Below are positions 21,013-33,065 of a DNA stretch of 64,000 nt, piece by piece. The notes beneath the pieces are model-generated. The model did no database searches. It was not told where the DNA came from and worked only from the letters and a program-made list of their open reading frames with translations. Each line of letters opens with the position of its first letter. Position 1 is the stretch's first letter. The position numbers and the translations under genes are program-made. The DNA is taken from NCBI GenBank assembly GCA_003315335.1, contig QNRL01000004.1, forward strand, positions 62,001-126,000, in the 5' to 3' direction. Source of the stretch: Pseudocitrobacter faecalis (GTDB lineage Bacteria > Pseudomonadota > Gammaproteobacteria > Enterobacterales > Enterobacteriaceae).

Positions 21013-23202
21013 GTGCAATGGATGCGCCTTACGATACTGATGCTTTTATCAGGTACGGTTTATGCCGAATCTGATATTTCTGTATCTGAGAAAAAGGCCA
21101 TTATGGAAATATCTCTTCCCGATCTGGGCAGTCAGGCGGCACAGCAGGAAGCGCCAGAAGACAAGGGACATTCCCTTAAAGAACAAGGCGCAGACTACTT
21201 TATTAACTCCGCGACTCAGGGTTTTGATAACCTGACGCCAGAGGCTCTGGAGTCGCAGGCCAGAAGCTATGTCCAGGGGCAGGTTACGTCCGGCGCGCAA
21301 TCTTTGGTTGAAGGGGCGCTCTCTCCTTTTGGTAAGGTTCGCTCAAACCTCTCCCTTGGTCAGGGTGGCGATCTTGATGGGAGTTCGCTGGATTATTTTG
21401 TTCCCTTATATGATAACCAACAAAACGTATTATTTAGTCAATTATCAGCTCAACGAAAAGATGACAGAACGATAGGTAACCTGGGTTTTGGCATAAGGCA
21501 TAATACTCAGAGGTGGCTGCTGGGTGGAAATATATTTTATGATTATGATTTTACCCGAGGGCACCGTCGTTTAGGGTTAGGAGCGGAAGCCTGGACGGAT
21601 TATTTAAAATTCTCCGGGAACTATTATCATCCCCTTTCCAGTTGGCAAGACTCAGAGGATTTTGACTTCTATGAAGAGCGTCCCGCGCGGGGGTGGGATA
21701 TTCGTGCGGAAGCCTGGTTGCCATCCTATCCACAATTGGGCGGTAAAATTGTTTTCGAGCAGTATTATGGCGATGAAGTTGCCCTTTTTGGCACAGATAA
21801 TCTTGAGAAAGATCCTTATGCCGTGACGGTTGGTCTGAAATATCAGCCCGTTCCGCTACTCTCTGTCGGTACGGATTTCAAGGCCGGCACCGGCGATAAT
21901 ACTGACATTAGCGTTAACGCAACCCTGACCTATCAATTCGGTGTTCCTCTTAAAGAACAGCTTGATTCTGACAATGTGAGTGCAGCCCATTCGCTGATGG
22001 GTAGCCGGCTGGACTTTGTTGAGCGTAACAATTTCATTGTTCTGGAATATAAAGAAAAAGATCCACTGGACGTCACTCTGTGGTTGAAAGCGGATACCAC
22101 CAATACGCATCCCGAATGTGTCATTAAAGATACGCCCGAAGAAGCAATTGGTCTGGAAAAATGCAAATGGACGATAAATGCGCTTATCAATCATCACTAT
22201 AAGATCGTCGCCGCCTCCTGGCAGGCAAAGAACAACGCCGCCCGAACGTTGGTCATGCCGGTCATAAAAGAAAATACCCTTACTGACGGGAATAACAATC
22301 ACTGGAATCTTGTGCTTCCGGCCTGGCAGTACAGTTCCGATAAAGCAGAACAGGAAAAACTGAACACCTGGCGAGTACGTCTGGCTCTGGAAGATGAGAA
22401 GGGGAATCGGCAGAACTCTGGCGTGGTGGAAATTACGGTTCAGCAGGATCGTAAAATTGAACTCATCGTCAATAACATCGCTGACGTGCCTGAAGAAAAC
22501 AATCATCGCCATGAAGCCAGCGCGCAGGCGGATGGTGTAGATGGTGTGGTGATGGATCTCGACGTTACTGATAGCTTCGGTGATGACACCGATCGTAACG
22601 GCGATGCGCTGCCGGAAGATAACCTGTCTCCTCAGCTTTATGATACGCAAGATAAGAAAGTCACGCTCACCAACAAGCCTTGTTCAACGGACAACCCCTG
22701 CGTCTTTATCGCCAAACAGGATAAAGAGAAAGGGACGGTAACCCTCTCAAGTACCCTGCCGGGAACCTTCCGCTGGAAGGCGAAAGCCGCGCCGTATGAC
22801 GACAGTAATTATGTCGATGTCACCTTTATTGGCTCAGATATTGGCGGGCTCAATGCCTTTATCTATCGGATTGGTGCAGACAAGCCGGTCAATCTGATTG
22901 GTAACGATAAAGAACCGCTTCCCCTTAATAGCACCTATCGGTTTGTTTTGTGGCGCGATTCCAACAAAGACGGTGTGTTTCAGCAGTCAGAAAAACTGAC
23001 AGATGAAGAGATGAAACAATATGACTATCGCTGGGAGTTTACCGGGCAGAGCGCCCACGGCGAGACGGGCGCACAGGCTAAAACGGCCAATGAAGATATT
23101 GTGATACCCGCCACCAATGGTGAAGCCGCGAAGAAATTTAACGCTCAGCCTGGTGATGGGGTGCAGGGATACGGGTTACAGGTGAGCTACAGCAAGAAAT
23201 AG
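21013..23202 (+). CDS. sinH: Intimin/invasin-like inverse autotransporter SinH
   Basis: 729 residues. The GTG start is supported by CGGGAATA 7-9 bases upstream. A signal peptide ends at VYA|ES (residue 18). Residues about 80-345 match the inverse-autotransporter beta-barrel (SLDYFVPLYDNQQN, IGNLGFGIRH, LGLGAEAW, YYGDEVALFG). Ig-like segments follow. Residues about 612-729 form a domain that is clearly paralogous to the C-terminal half of SinI, the next gene, ending in GDGVQGYGLQVSY. It would sit in the outer membrane and present the C-terminal domains outside. In Salmonella, SinH is implicated in intestinal colonisation. Confidence 0.9.
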   Translation: MQWMRLTILMLLSGTVYAESDISVSEKKAIMEISLPDLGSQAAQQEAPEDKGHSLKEQGADYFINSATQGFDNLTPEALESQARSYVQGQVTSGAQSLVEGALSPFGKVRSNLSLGQGGDLDGSSLDYFVPLYDNQQNVLFSQLSAQRKDDRTIGNLGFGIRHNTQRWLLGGNIFYDYDFTRGHRRLGLGAEAWTDYLKFSGNYYHPLSSWQDSEDFDFYEERPARGWDIRAEAWLPSYPQLGGKIVFEQYYGDEVALFGTDNLEKDPYAVTVGLKYQPVPLLSVGTDFKAGTGDNTDISVNATLTYQFGVPLKEQLDSDNVSAAHSLMGSRLDFVERNNFIVLEYKEKDPLDVTLWLKADTTNTHPECVIKDTPEEAIGLEKCKWTINALINHHYKIVAASWQAKNNAARTLVMPVIKENTLTDGNNNHWNLVLPAWQYSSDKAEQEKLNTWRVRLALEDEKGNRQNSGVVEITVQQDRKIELIVNNIADVPEENNHRHEASAQADGVDGVVMDLDVTDSFGDDTDRNGDALPEDNLSPQLYDTQDKKVTLTNKPCSTDNPCVFIAKQDKEKGTVTLSSTLPGTFRWKAKAAPYDDSNYVDVTFIGSDIGGLNAFIYRIGADKPVNLIGNDKEPLPLNSTYRFVLWRDSNKDGVFQQSEKLTDEEMKQYDYRWEFTGQSAHGETGAQAKTANEDIVIPATNGEAAKKFNAQPGDGVQGYGLQVSYSKK

Positions 23203-23258
23203 GGTCAGCGCAATGGCTGATCTGGCCACCGCTGAAAGTTAACTAAGGAGAGTGTTTA

Positions 23259-24248
23259 ATGAAACCTCATATGAAACGTGGGTTGAGAAAAGCCACGTTA
23301 GCACTGATGGTGGCCGGATATTGCGCCGTTCCTTCTGCCATGGCAGGTGATGCTGCCTGGGTTGCGAGCGGAGCAACTGCAGAATTTCAGGGTACCATTC
23401 CGTGGATTTATCGCGAGGGTGGAGATAAAAGCATCAATTCGGCTGACGCCGGTCACATTAAAGTCACTTCGGATAATCAGGGAGCGCGCCCGCAAGGGAG
23501 TGAAAACGATAAACGACTTTATGTTGGCGATACCATCACTTTAGGCTGGGATATTGGCGATACCGAAGAAGACGTGGATGCCGGAGCAAAAGGCAACGAT
23601 GGCGCTACCACGGAGACCATTAAATGGTTTAGCTATAGCGATAATGCCGGTACCGATAAACAAGAGATCACGTCAGCAGCTGGAAAATCGAGCTATAAAA
23701 TCACGGATAGCGATCGTGGACGCTATATTGGCGTCGAAATTCAGGCTACGACGCAAACCGGTAATCCTTATCAGGGAACCGCATTGAGTTTACTGGATAT
23801 TACGACGGCTAACGGTGGTGGTAGTGACGACGATAATGTCGATCCTGGCCCGGTTGTGAACCAGAATCTGAAAGTTGCTATCTTCGAGAAAGGCACCAAT
23901 ACCAACCTTATTGGCGGCAGTACACCGATTGCGCTTAATAAAACCTATGTGGCCAAATTGTTCTCGGATGAAGATGGCGACGGCAAGTGGAGCACGGGTG
24001 ATATTGATGTTACCGGTAATTATGACTTTGCCTGGGTCTTCAACGGTAACAGTAAGCAACTCGGCACTGCTGGCGGCATTGCGAATTCCAGCTTCGATAA
24101 TAATGAGCTCGTTATTCCTCAAACGAATACCGCGGCGAAAACCAGCCTTAACGGTGGCGATCGTAATGGTAAATCCGGTCTGGCCATTCCGGATAACGGC
24201 GATGGCGTTCAGGGATATACCTTATCCATTATTTATAAACACCATTAA
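23259..24248 (+). CDS. sinI: Exported protein SinI of the sinH-ratA locus
   Basis: 329 residues with a signal peptide ending at AMA|GD (residue 29) and an AGGAGAG ribosome site; an internal ATG four codons in is an alternative start. Residues about 30-200 form an N-terminal domain beginning AWVASGATAEFQG. Residues about 203-329 match the SinH C-terminus (NLIG, LNKTY, DGDGKW, GDGVQGYTLSIIY). The layout resembles the Salmonella ZirT/ZirS pair, where a barrel and an exported partner work together. A SinH-SinI interaction is inferred, not shown. Confidence 0.8.
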   Translation: MKPHMKRGLRKATLALMVAGYCAVPSAMAGDAAWVASGATAEFQGTIPWIYREGGDKSINSADAGHIKVTSDNQGARPQGSENDKRLYVGDTITLGWDIGDTEEDVDAGAKGNDGATTETIKWFSYSDNAGTDKQEITSAAGKSSYKITDSDRGRYIGVEIQATTQTGNPYQGTALSLLDITTANGGGSDDDNVDPGPVVNQNLKVAIFEKGTNTNLIGGSTPIALNKTYVAKLFSDEDGDGKWSTGDIDVTGNYDFAWVFNGNSKQLGTAGGIANSSFDNNELVIPQTNTAAKTSLNGGDRNGKSGLAIPDNGDGVQGYTLSIIYKHH

Positions 24249-24358
24249 TCATAGCCAAACAGCATTCCCGCAAGGGAGTGCTGTTTTCAGCCTTTTTTGC
24301 TTAGCAGAGGCTAACCAAAAGGGGTTGAAATCGCAATTTTTCGGCTGGGGTGCCTTGC

Positions 24359-27300
24359 ATGTCGATATGTCTTAAACCGGGTAAAATTATCGTTCTGATT
24401 AGCTTACTGACGGCTATTTTTCTGTCGGATTTTGCACAGGCTAATACTGCCTGGCAGATGTACCCCGAATCTACAGGTGAATTTAATGGCTCTGCCCCAC
24501 TTGCCGACAGCGCCAGTGTACCGATTTACCAGGGCAGTATTCAGCTCTCTCCAGATGAAGAACATGATGTTGCTTTTAGCGCGAAGCCGGGAGATTTCAG
24601 CGTCGACGCAACAGCAAGCAACATGATTTTACTTAACCCGCGCGATATCGAAGGCGATCGCTTTTCTACACCTCCCGCCCTGCGCTGGGAGAATCAGACG
24701 CTTCCCGCTGTGTCACTGGTCTGGGCCGACGCCACCACGCCTGATGTACCGTTAGATCCCCAGCCTCGCGTGGATCGCTCATTCTGCGCACAAAACCTGG
24801 CGGGACGGAAACTTGTTGCAATTCCTCAATTTGATTCAAGCCAAACGCTACCGGTACTGGATCTGTTTACCGTTACCGGCGTACCAAATAAGGGTACGGT
24901 TTTGTTAAGCGAGAAGCAGGTGAAGCTAAACATTGCGGCTGCAAAGGGCGATTTAGTCACGGTGAGCGCGACGGGATTTGATGACACGCTGAAGGCGGCA
25001 AAGGCTAAGGTTGGCGACACCATTACGCTCACGGTGACAACCTACGACTGCGCGGGAAACGTTGCGGGCAATCTCCCCTTTATCATTAAACGCAGTGATG
25101 CGAAAAACCGCCAGGATGCAGTGAATAACACAGGCCCAGTGGTTGTCGAGACCACCGAACTGAGCACCACGGCAACGGAATATCATGGCACCACGAATGC
25201 CAGCGGCATAGCAACCCTCCGCGTGACGCAGCCCCGCGGCCCGGGGACAAAAACGCCGCTTACCGTCAGTTTGCCTGGTATTTCCCAATTCAGCGAGACG
25301 GCGGTTATTTTTACCGTCCTCACTAGCCCGGACATCCCCCAGGCCAATATGTGGGGCCATATGGCGGAGACGGTAAAGGCTCAGGAGTATACTTTCACCC
25401 GTCCGAAACTGGCGGCGGAGGTCTCTAATGAAGACGGCACGGTTATCGATCATAACGAAACCTGGTCGACGTTTGCCTGGAGCGGGGCCGATAATCACTG
25501 CGATATTCTGCCGGGTATGCGCCAGTTCGGCGCGCTGGCGACGGTGATCCCCACTTCCATTCAGGAAGTGCTGGGCTGGCCGATGCAGGGGGATTATTAC
25601 TGGTCGTCACTCGCCGGTATGACCGGCCAGCACCATGCGGCGGACGTTTCCAACCGTAGCGAAACGCAACAGCCTGATAACGCAAAGTTTTTGGTGAGTT
25701 GTGTGGATAAGGAGGCACCGGAAGTTGACCCTGAACTGACCTTAACCCCAGAACATTTTGATTCGGACTTACAGGCGGTAAAAGTAGCGGTTGGCGATGA
25801 AACCACCATGGTGTTGACCATTACCGATAAAAAAGAAAATAACCAACCGCTGCCGTACTACTATTTCACGCTGCACCTGGATAACGGCGTCAACCGTAAG
25901 GGCGAAACCAACGCTGAGTGGGAAGCGCATCCGGTGCAGATAACCGGCAACAGCGATTTGCGAAAAGTGGATTCGCATAACTATGAGGGCATCACCGATG
26001 TTAACGGCCAGGCGACGCTGGTGCTGAGCAACTCTGGTGGGGCGGGGGTGAAAACGCGCATTACGGCACAAATGCGCAGTAATTTTACCGCCTCTGACGC
26101 GAAAGACGTGATTTTTACCGTTGTCAGCAGCCCGGACGTGCCGCAGGCCCGCATGTGGGGGCATATGGGCAACGGTATCATTGCAAGAGGCAACCTGTTC
26201 AAACGCCCGCGCCTCGCGGAAGAAACGGCGAATGAAGTTGGCTCTGTGCGGGAACACAATGAAGATTGGGCCTTGTTTGATCAGGGAAGCAGCATGGTGG
26301 CAGAGTGCGGGGAAGGCCAAATCCCGGCTAAAAGCTCGCTGCAAAGCCTCTATTCCGCAAACCCGGGTAATGCCATTGCCACCGAATACGGCTGGCCAAC
26401 GGCAAATAATGATTATCTGAGCGCGGTGGAAAAACCTGACTCCCATGATTCGGTCGATCTGAGCAACGGCAACATTGATAGCTATTCCGGTCTGAAAACA
26501 AATTACCTTACCTGTTCTGCCAACGAACTGGTGTCGCGCGTCGTGGTGACGACGGACAAGAATGTCGAAACAGGTTCGACGGTAGCGAAAGCGAAGGTGG
26601 GAGAAAAAATCACCATGACGGTGCGTACCGTCAATGCATCCAACGATGAGCCTGTCCCTTTTACCGATTTTACCATTACTAAAGATATTGGCCTCAACCG
26701 GGCCGGGAAGGCTGCGGGTTATACGGATCCCTCTAATGGCGCGCTGACGATGAACGGCGTGCAGTATGGCGCTTCGCAGCCTTCAGCGGTCTATTCCGGT
26801 ATTACGGACGCGCAGGGCGTCGCGACAGTGGTTATTGAGCAGCCGCAGGGCGTTGGGTTAAGAACGCCGCTAATCATAACGCCAATTCATTCAGCCATTC
26901 CCAATAGCGTTAAGTTGTATACCGTGTTTACCGTCCCGACCAGCCCGGATGTTATTGGCGCACAGATGTGGGGCCATATGGATGACACGATTACCGTGGG
27001 TTCCCTGGTTTTCAGGCGTCCAAAACTTGCCGCGGAGGTGGCAAATGAAAAGAGCACGCTTACCGAAAATAACGAGCTCTGGACGCGCGTGGCACAGGCG
27101 GATGTCCTGAATACCGATGCAGGCGGCTGCGGAGCCAACATGGTGCCGCGCAGGGCGCAACTGGCTTCACTGTATGACGCTAACAGTAGCAATACGATTC
27201 AAACTGTACACGGCTGGCCGACCCAACGAGAGGAGTACTGGAGCAGTACCCCCGCCGATAAAACGCCGCACCTGTTTGTCGAATGGCTGAATAATGGTTC

Positions 27301-29923
27301 GCTGGTAACCAATAATACCGCGCCAGCCTATATGAGCTGCCTCGCTACGGCGAATGCTCCGGCGGCCAGCATCACGCTGGAAGTGGTGGATCAAGCGCAG
27401 TGGAATAGCGCGCTTAATGCCGCGAAGCTAAAAAAAGGCGAAACTTTGCAGCTTAAGGTCACGGTGAAAGACGCGGCGGGCAACCCGATGCCGGAGATGC
27501 CGTTTACCATCAACCGTGGTGATGGTTTTACCCGTCAGAAAGAGAAACATATCGCAGGCAGCGGCGATGGTATTGTCTCCTCGGTCGTTGTTAATGGCGA
27601 AGCACTGAATGACACGGCCGCTACGTTTGCAGGTATCACCGACAGTAATGGTTCGAAAACATTGACTATCACGCGTCCGGATACCCATGGCACCAAAACG
27701 GCAATCATCGCGGGGCTCTATATCGACCCAACAATTCAGGCTTCTATGGACACCATTTTTACTGTAGTCACCAGCCCGGACTCCGATAAGGCGAAAATGT
27801 GGGGCCATATGCCGGAAACATTGTCAGCAGGCGGGCTGACGTTCAGACGTCCACTCCTTTTTGCTGAGTTAACAGGCAGCCCCTCCACCGATCGTAAATC
27901 GCCTGAGGAGGATAATGAATCCTGGGCATTGTTTACTGAAGCGCAGGCTGCAAGTACTAACGACAATGGTTGTGGCGAAAGTTTTATTCCTTCCGAGGAG
28001 GCTCTGCTGACGCTTGCCGGCAGTTGGGAAGGGCATAAAGTTGACGGCTGGCCGGTTCTGAAAACATACGACTCCAGTACGCCTGACAAAAACAGTATCG
28101 GCGATCGTAAATATAAATTTGTGGATCTCGCCAAAGTCACCAGCAGCAGCGTGCCGTTAACCACAATGGGCTATCTGATGTGCCAGACGACAGAGAATCC
28201 GAAGGTGAGCACTATCGAGTTAAGCTCAGCCCAGGCCGCAAAATACGATGATATTGAGGGCGTAAAAGCCAGAACGGATTATAACACTTCAGGGGATCAA
28301 ATCACGATGACGGTTACAACCCGTGATTCGCTGGGAAATCCCAAAGCTTATGTGCCGTTTACACTGAATCACGGTGTTACGGTGCCTCGTATTATCAATG
28401 ACACAAACAAAGGCTACATCACCAATCAGGGTAAGTCGATTTATGTCCTGGATAGTTACAATAACTCAAGCGGTTATTTTAGCGACAACAATAAGTATTA
28501 CAGCATGACCGGTGCTGACGGTACGATTACCTTTATTTTGCGCCAGATATATAAGGGAAACGGAACGCGTATCCCGTTGACGGCGCAAATTGATGACGGC
28601 AGTGGAAGAACGTCGAATACCCTGAGCGCGATTTTCACCGTTATTACCAGCCCGGACGTCAGTGTGGCAAATATGTGGGGGCATATGCCAGAAACAGTGA
28701 CGGCGGCCGACGGCAGCGTATTAGAACGTCCAAAAATCCGGGCTGAATTCGCTAATCCATCGGGGGTGACCAGCAAGATTATCAACAATGAGACCTGGAT
28801 CATGCCGACGGTAAATGAGCACAATGGTCAAGTTCAGGCGTGTGACGAGTCGCGTTATCCGACGTCTGACCAGCTCGTCTCGCTCTATAATCGCTACCCT
28901 AACGGTACGATGATGGAGCAAACGGGCTGGCCGGTGCAGCCATCAAGCTACGACTGGTGGGCGCTTGATACTGATTGTAAGTACAGTAGTGTGAATGGCA
29001 GCGCAAGATGCAGGTCTGTGGATTTGTATAACGGTCAGATTCATGAGAATGATCGAAGCCGCGCATTCCAGGTTTGTCTGCTGAACCCTAACGCCTCGGT
29101 GTCTACCGTAACGCTCACCTCAACGGCGTTCGACGCGGGTACTCAGGCGGCGAAAGTTAAGAAGGGTGAAGCGATGCCGGTTACCGTGACGGTCAAAGAC
29201 AGCGCCGGAAAACCGGTGTCGAACGTGGCTTTTACACTGAAACGCGGCGACGCTATGCCGCGCAATCCGGGGGCGACACTGTACGGAAATGTCGACGAGA
29301 TGGACGATTTGACGGTTCAGCCGCCATCGGGTGGCGTGACGACGCTCGCCGCTAACGGTAATTCGATACAGGGCACCACAGGCTCTGACGGCACGGCGAC
29401 GTTTATGATTAAACAGGACAATACCCCGGGCTATAAAACGCCGCTGACGGTAACGCTGGACAATAACACCGGTATTGCCGCCACGATGGATGTCATTTTC
29501 ACCGTGGTAACCAGCCCGAATGTGGCGAGTGCGAACTTCTGGGGGCATATGAGTGATACGGCGATGGAAAATGGCAAGACGCTGCAACGACCATTGTTGA
29601 AGTCGGAATTGCCGCCGAACGAATTTGCAGCGGCTACGCCGGAGGTGAATAACGAAATCTGGGCGCTGGCACATACTGTCGATAAAAATAAATGGGATAT
29701 TGCCCGGCAGTGCGGCACGTTGGATAAGGCACCGGAATATGAGGATTTACAGGCGCTGCATTCGCGCTTTAACGATCTGGGATGGCCAACGTCCCCCAGC
29801 TTCCCGTATTTATCGCGCAGCCGCTCGGGTACTCTCTATTGCGGGATTGTTGGCACCACCGGCGCGCAGGACTGCGGTATCATGCCGGGGAGTACACCGG
29901 GATTTGCAACCTGCTTCCAGTAA
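24359..29923 (+). CDS. ratA: Large repetitive exported protein RatA
   Basis: 1854 residues from the ATG at 24359, chosen because GGGG lies 8 bases upstream; a GTG at 24350 is the alternative. A signal peptide ends near FAQA|NTAW. Six tandem modules of about 270-290 residues follow. Each has an invasin-type Ig domain (KAKVGDxITLTV...) and a segment with a SPD...MWGHM block, which starts at residues of about 331, 599, 870, 1147, 1439 and 1727. The sixth reads FWGHM. Each block ends with conserved Cys and GWP motifs. The N-terminus ([14 protein letters not shown]) resembles that of mature SinI. There is no membrane anchor, so it is probably secreted or held by SinH. Its contribution to Salmonella gut colonisation comes from literature on the CS54 island. 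Confidence 0.88.
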   Translation: MSICLKPGKIIVLISLLTAIFLSDFAQANTAWQMYPESTGEFNGSAPLADSASVPIYQGSIQLSPDEEHDVAFSAKPGDFSVDATASNMILLNPRDIEGDRFSTPPALRWENQTLPAVSLVWADATTPDVPLDPQPRVDRSFCAQNLAGRKLVAIPQFDSSQTLPVLDLFTVTGVPNKGTVLLSEKQVKLNIAAAKGDLVTVSATGFDDTLKAAKAKVGDTITLTVTTYDCAGNVAGNLPFIIKRSDAKNRQDAVNNTGPVVVETTELSTTATEYHGTTNASGIATLRVTQPRGPGTKTPLTVSLPGISQFSETAVIFTVLTSPDIPQANMWGHMAETVKAQEYTFTRPKLAAEVSNEDGTVIDHNETWSTFAWSGADNHCDILPGMRQFGALATVIPTSIQEVLGWPMQGDYYWSSLAGMTGQHHAADVSNRSETQQPDNAKFLVSCVDKEAPEVDPELTLTPEHFDSDLQAVKVAVGDETTMVLTITDKKENNQPLPYYYFTLHLDNGVNRKGETNAEWEAHPVQITGNSDLRKVDSHNYEGITDVNGQATLVLSNSGGAGVKTRITAQMRSNFTASDAKDVIFTVVSSPDVPQARMWGHMGNGIIARGNLFKRPRLAEETANEVGSVREHNEDWALFDQGSSMVAECGEGQIPAKSSLQSLYSANPGNAIATEYGWPTANNDYLSAVEKPDSHDSVDLSNGNIDSYSGLKTNYLTCSANELVSRVVVTTDKNVETGSTVAKAKVGEKITMTVRTVNASNDEPVPFTDFTITKDIGLNRAGKAAGYTDPSNGALTMNGVQYGASQPSAVYSGITDAQGVATVVIEQPQGVGLRTPLIITPIHSAIPNSVKLYTVFTVPTSPDVIGAQMWGHMDDTITVGSLVFRRPKLAAEVANEKSTLTENNELWTRVAQADVLNTDAGGCGANMVPRRAQLASLYDANSSNTIQTVHGWPTQREEYWSSTPADKTPHLFVEWLNNGSLVTNNTAPAYMSCLATANAPAASITLEVVDQAQWNSALNAAKLKKGETLQLKVTVKDAAGNPMPEMPFTINRGDGFTRQKEKHIAGSGDGIVSSVVVNGEALNDTAATFAGITDSNGSKTLTITRPDTHGTKTAIIAGLYIDPTIQASMDTIFTVVTSPDSDKAKMWGHMPETLSAGGLTFRRPLLFAELTGSPSTDRKSPEEDNESWALFTEAQAASTNDNGCGESFIPSEEALLTLAGSWEGHKVDGWPVLKTYDSSTPDKNSIGDRKYKFVDLAKVTSSSVPLTTMGYLMCQTTENPKVSTIELSSAQAAKYDDIEGVKARTDYNTSGDQITMTVTTRDSLGNPKAYVPFTLNHGVTVPRIINDTNKGYITNQGKSIYVLDSYNNSSGYFSDNNKYYSMTGADGTITFILRQIYKGNGTRIPLTAQIDDGSGRTSNTLSAIFTVITSPDVSVANMWGHMPETVTAADGSVLERPKIRAEFANPSGVTSKIINNETWIMPTVNEHNGQVQACDESRYPTSDQLVSLYNRYPNGTMMEQTGWPVQPSSYDWWALDTDCKYSSVNGSARCRSVDLYNGQIHENDRSRAFQVCLLNPNASVSTVTLTSTAFDAGTQAAKVKKGEAMPVTVTVKDSAGKPVSNVAFTLKRGDAMPRNPGATLYGNVDEMDDLTVQPPSGGVTTLAANGNSIQGTTGSDGTATFMIKQDNTPGYKTPLTVTLDNNTGIAATMDVIFTVVTSPNVASANFWGHMSDTAMENGKTLQRPLLKSELPPNEFAAATPEVNNEIWALAHTVDKNKWDIARQCGTLDKAPEYEDLQALHSRFNDLGWPTSPSFPYLSRSRSGTLYCGIVGTTGAQDCGIMPGSTPGFATCFQ

Positions 29924-29931
29924 TATTTATG

Positions 29932-29970
29932 TCGCATCCGGCCTAACAGTGGTTCCTGTGCCGGATGCGA
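29932..29970. repeat. REP-like palindrome between convergent ratA and xseA
   Basis: An 11-bp perfect inverted repeat, TCGCATCCGGC at 29932-29942 and its complement at 29960-29970. It is the only notable sequence in the 68-bp gap and may serve as a bidirectional terminator. Confidence 0.8.
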
Positions 29971-29991
29971 TGTAGAGAGATATGACCAGGC

Positions 29992-31398
<1,407 letters not shown>

Positions 31399-31461
31399 TT
31401 ATTCAATCGATAGTAACGTGCTGACCGGGGAGCGCAAGCATTATTTGCAAAAAAAGGTGGA

Positions 31462-31487
31462 TGCAACCGATTACGCTCTGTATAATG
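31462..31487 (+). promoter_or_regulatory. guaBA promoter with PurR operator
   Basis: A PurR-type site, ATGCAACCGATTACGC, lies at 31462-31477, and a -10 hexamer TATAAT at 31482-31487. guaBA is a known PurR-repressed operon; the overlap with the promoter spacer fits direct repression. Confidence 0.75.
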
Positions 31488-31529
31488 CCACGGCAATATT
31501 TATTAACCACTCTGGTCGAGATATTGCCC

Positions 31530-32996
31530 ATGCTACGTATCGCTAAAGAAGCTCTGACGTTTGACGACGTCCTCCTTGTTCCCGCTCATTCCACCGTTCT
31601 GCCGAATACTGCTGACCTCAGCACCCAACTGACGAAAACTATTCGCCTGAATATTCCTATGCTCTCTGCGGCAATGGACACCGTGACTGAAGCTCGCCTG
31701 GCTATCGCGCTGGCGCAGGAAGGCGGCATCGGCTTTATCCACAAAAACATGTCTATCGAGCGTCAGGCTGAAGAAGTGAGGCGCGTGAAGAAACATGAAT
31801 CCGGTATTGTCACCGACCCGCAGACCGTTCTGCCGACCACGACGCTTCGCGAAGTGAAAGAGCTGACCGAGCGCAACGGTTTTGCCGGTTACCCGGTTGT
31901 GACCGAAGACTATGAGCTGGTAGGGATCATCACCGGTCGTGATGTGCGTTTCGTGACAGACCTCAGCCAGCCGGTCAGCGTTTACATGACGCCGAAAGAG
32001 CGTCTGGTTACCGTGCGTGAAGGCGAAACCCGCGAAGTGGTTCTGGCGAAAATGCACGAAAAACGCGTTGAAAAAGCGCTGGTTGTTGACGACAGCTTCC
32101 ATCTGCGCGGCATGATCACCGTTAAAGATTTCCAGAAAGCAGAACGTAAACCGAATGCCTGTAAAGACGAACATGGCCGTCTGCGCGTAGGCGCGGCGGT
32201 TGGCGCGGGCGCGGGCAACGAAGAGCGTGTTGATGCGCTGGTTGCCGCAGGCGTTGACGTCCTGCTGATTGACTCCTCACACGGCCACTCCGAAGGCGTT
32301 CTGCAACGTATTCGTGAAACCCGTGCAAAATATCCTGACCTGCAAATCATCGGCGGTAACGTTGCAACGGGCGCAGGCGCTCGCGCACTGGCTGAGGCGG
32401 GTTGCAGCGCGGTTAAAGTAGGTATCGGTCCAGGCTCCATCTGTACTACCCGTATTGTTACCGGTGTAGGTGTTCCGCAGATCACCGCGGTTTCCGACGC
32501 GGTTGAAGCGCTGGAAGGCACCGGTATCCCGGTTATCGCCGACGGCGGTATTCGTTTCTCCGGTGATATCGCGAAAGCCATCGCCGCAGGTGCAGCCGCC
32601 GTTATGGTCGGTTCCATGCTGGCCGGTACCGAAGAATCCCCGGGTGAAATTGAGCTCTACCAGGGCCGTTCTTACAAGTCTTATCGTGGGATGGGCTCCC
32701 TGGGCGCGATGTCCAAAGGGTCTTCTGACCGTTACTTCCAGAGCGATAACGCCGCCGACAAACTGGTACCGGAAGGTATCGAAGGCCGCGTGGCTTACAA
32801 AGGTCGCCTGAAAGAGATCATCCACCAGCAGATGGGCGGCCTGCGCTCCTGTATGGGCCTGACCGGTTGTGGTACGATTGACCTGCTGCGTACTAAAGCT
32901 GAATTCGTACGCATCAGCGGTGCGGGCATTCAGGAAAGCCACGTTCACGACGTGACCATCACTAAAGAATCCCCGAACTACCGTCTGGGTTCCTGA
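31530..32996 (+). CDS. guaB: IMP dehydrogenase
   Basis: 488 residues from the ATG at 31530, equal to E. coli GuaB; the upstream in-frame start is not supported. Two CBS domains sit at about residues 95-210. The catalytic loop GPGSICTTR holds the nucleophilic cysteine, and the flap and MGSLGAM motifs are present. It oxidises IMP to XMP, the first committed step to GMP, and is in an operon with guaA. Confidence 0.98.
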   Translation: MLRIAKEALTFDDVLLVPAHSTVLPNTADLSTQLTKTIRLNIPMLSAAMDTVTEARLAIALAQEGGIGFIHKNMSIERQAEEVRRVKKHESGIVTDPQTVLPTTTLREVKELTERNGFAGYPVVTEDYELVGIITGRDVRFVTDLSQPVSVYMTPKERLVTVREGETREVVLAKMHEKRVEKALVVDDSFHLRGMITVKDFQKAERKPNACKDEHGRLRVGAAVGAGAGNEERVDALVAAGVDVLLIDSSHGHSEGVLQRIRETRAKYPDLQIIGGNVATGAGARALAEAGCSAVKVGIGPGSICTTRIVTGVGVPQITAVSDAVEALEGTGIPVIADGGIRFSGDIAKAIAAGAAAVMVGSMLAGTEESPGEIELYQGRSYKSYRGMGSLGAMSKGSSDRYFQSDNAADKLVPEGIEGRVAYKGRLKEIIHQQMGGLRSCMGLTGCGTIDLLRTKAEFVRISGAGIQESHVHDVTITKESPNYRLGS

Positions 32997-33002
32997 TTTT
33001 CT

Positions 33003-33029
33003 TCGCCCGACTCCGCGTCGGGCGATTTA
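33003..33029 (+). terminator. Intercistronic hairpin between guaB and guaA
   Basis: A 9-bp perfect stem, TCGCCCGAC/GTCGGGCGA, with a 5-base loop, followed by TTTATTTACT. It is probably a partial terminator or mRNA-processing element, since guaA follows within 40 bases. Confidence 0.65.
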
Positions 33030-33065
33030 TTTACTCTGTTTCACTTGCCTCGGAACAATCGTCAA

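Noticed and set aside
21856..22650. 264-codon reverse-strand ORF inside sinH
   Set aside because: Shadow frame; the sinH frame is well supported by its barrel motifs.
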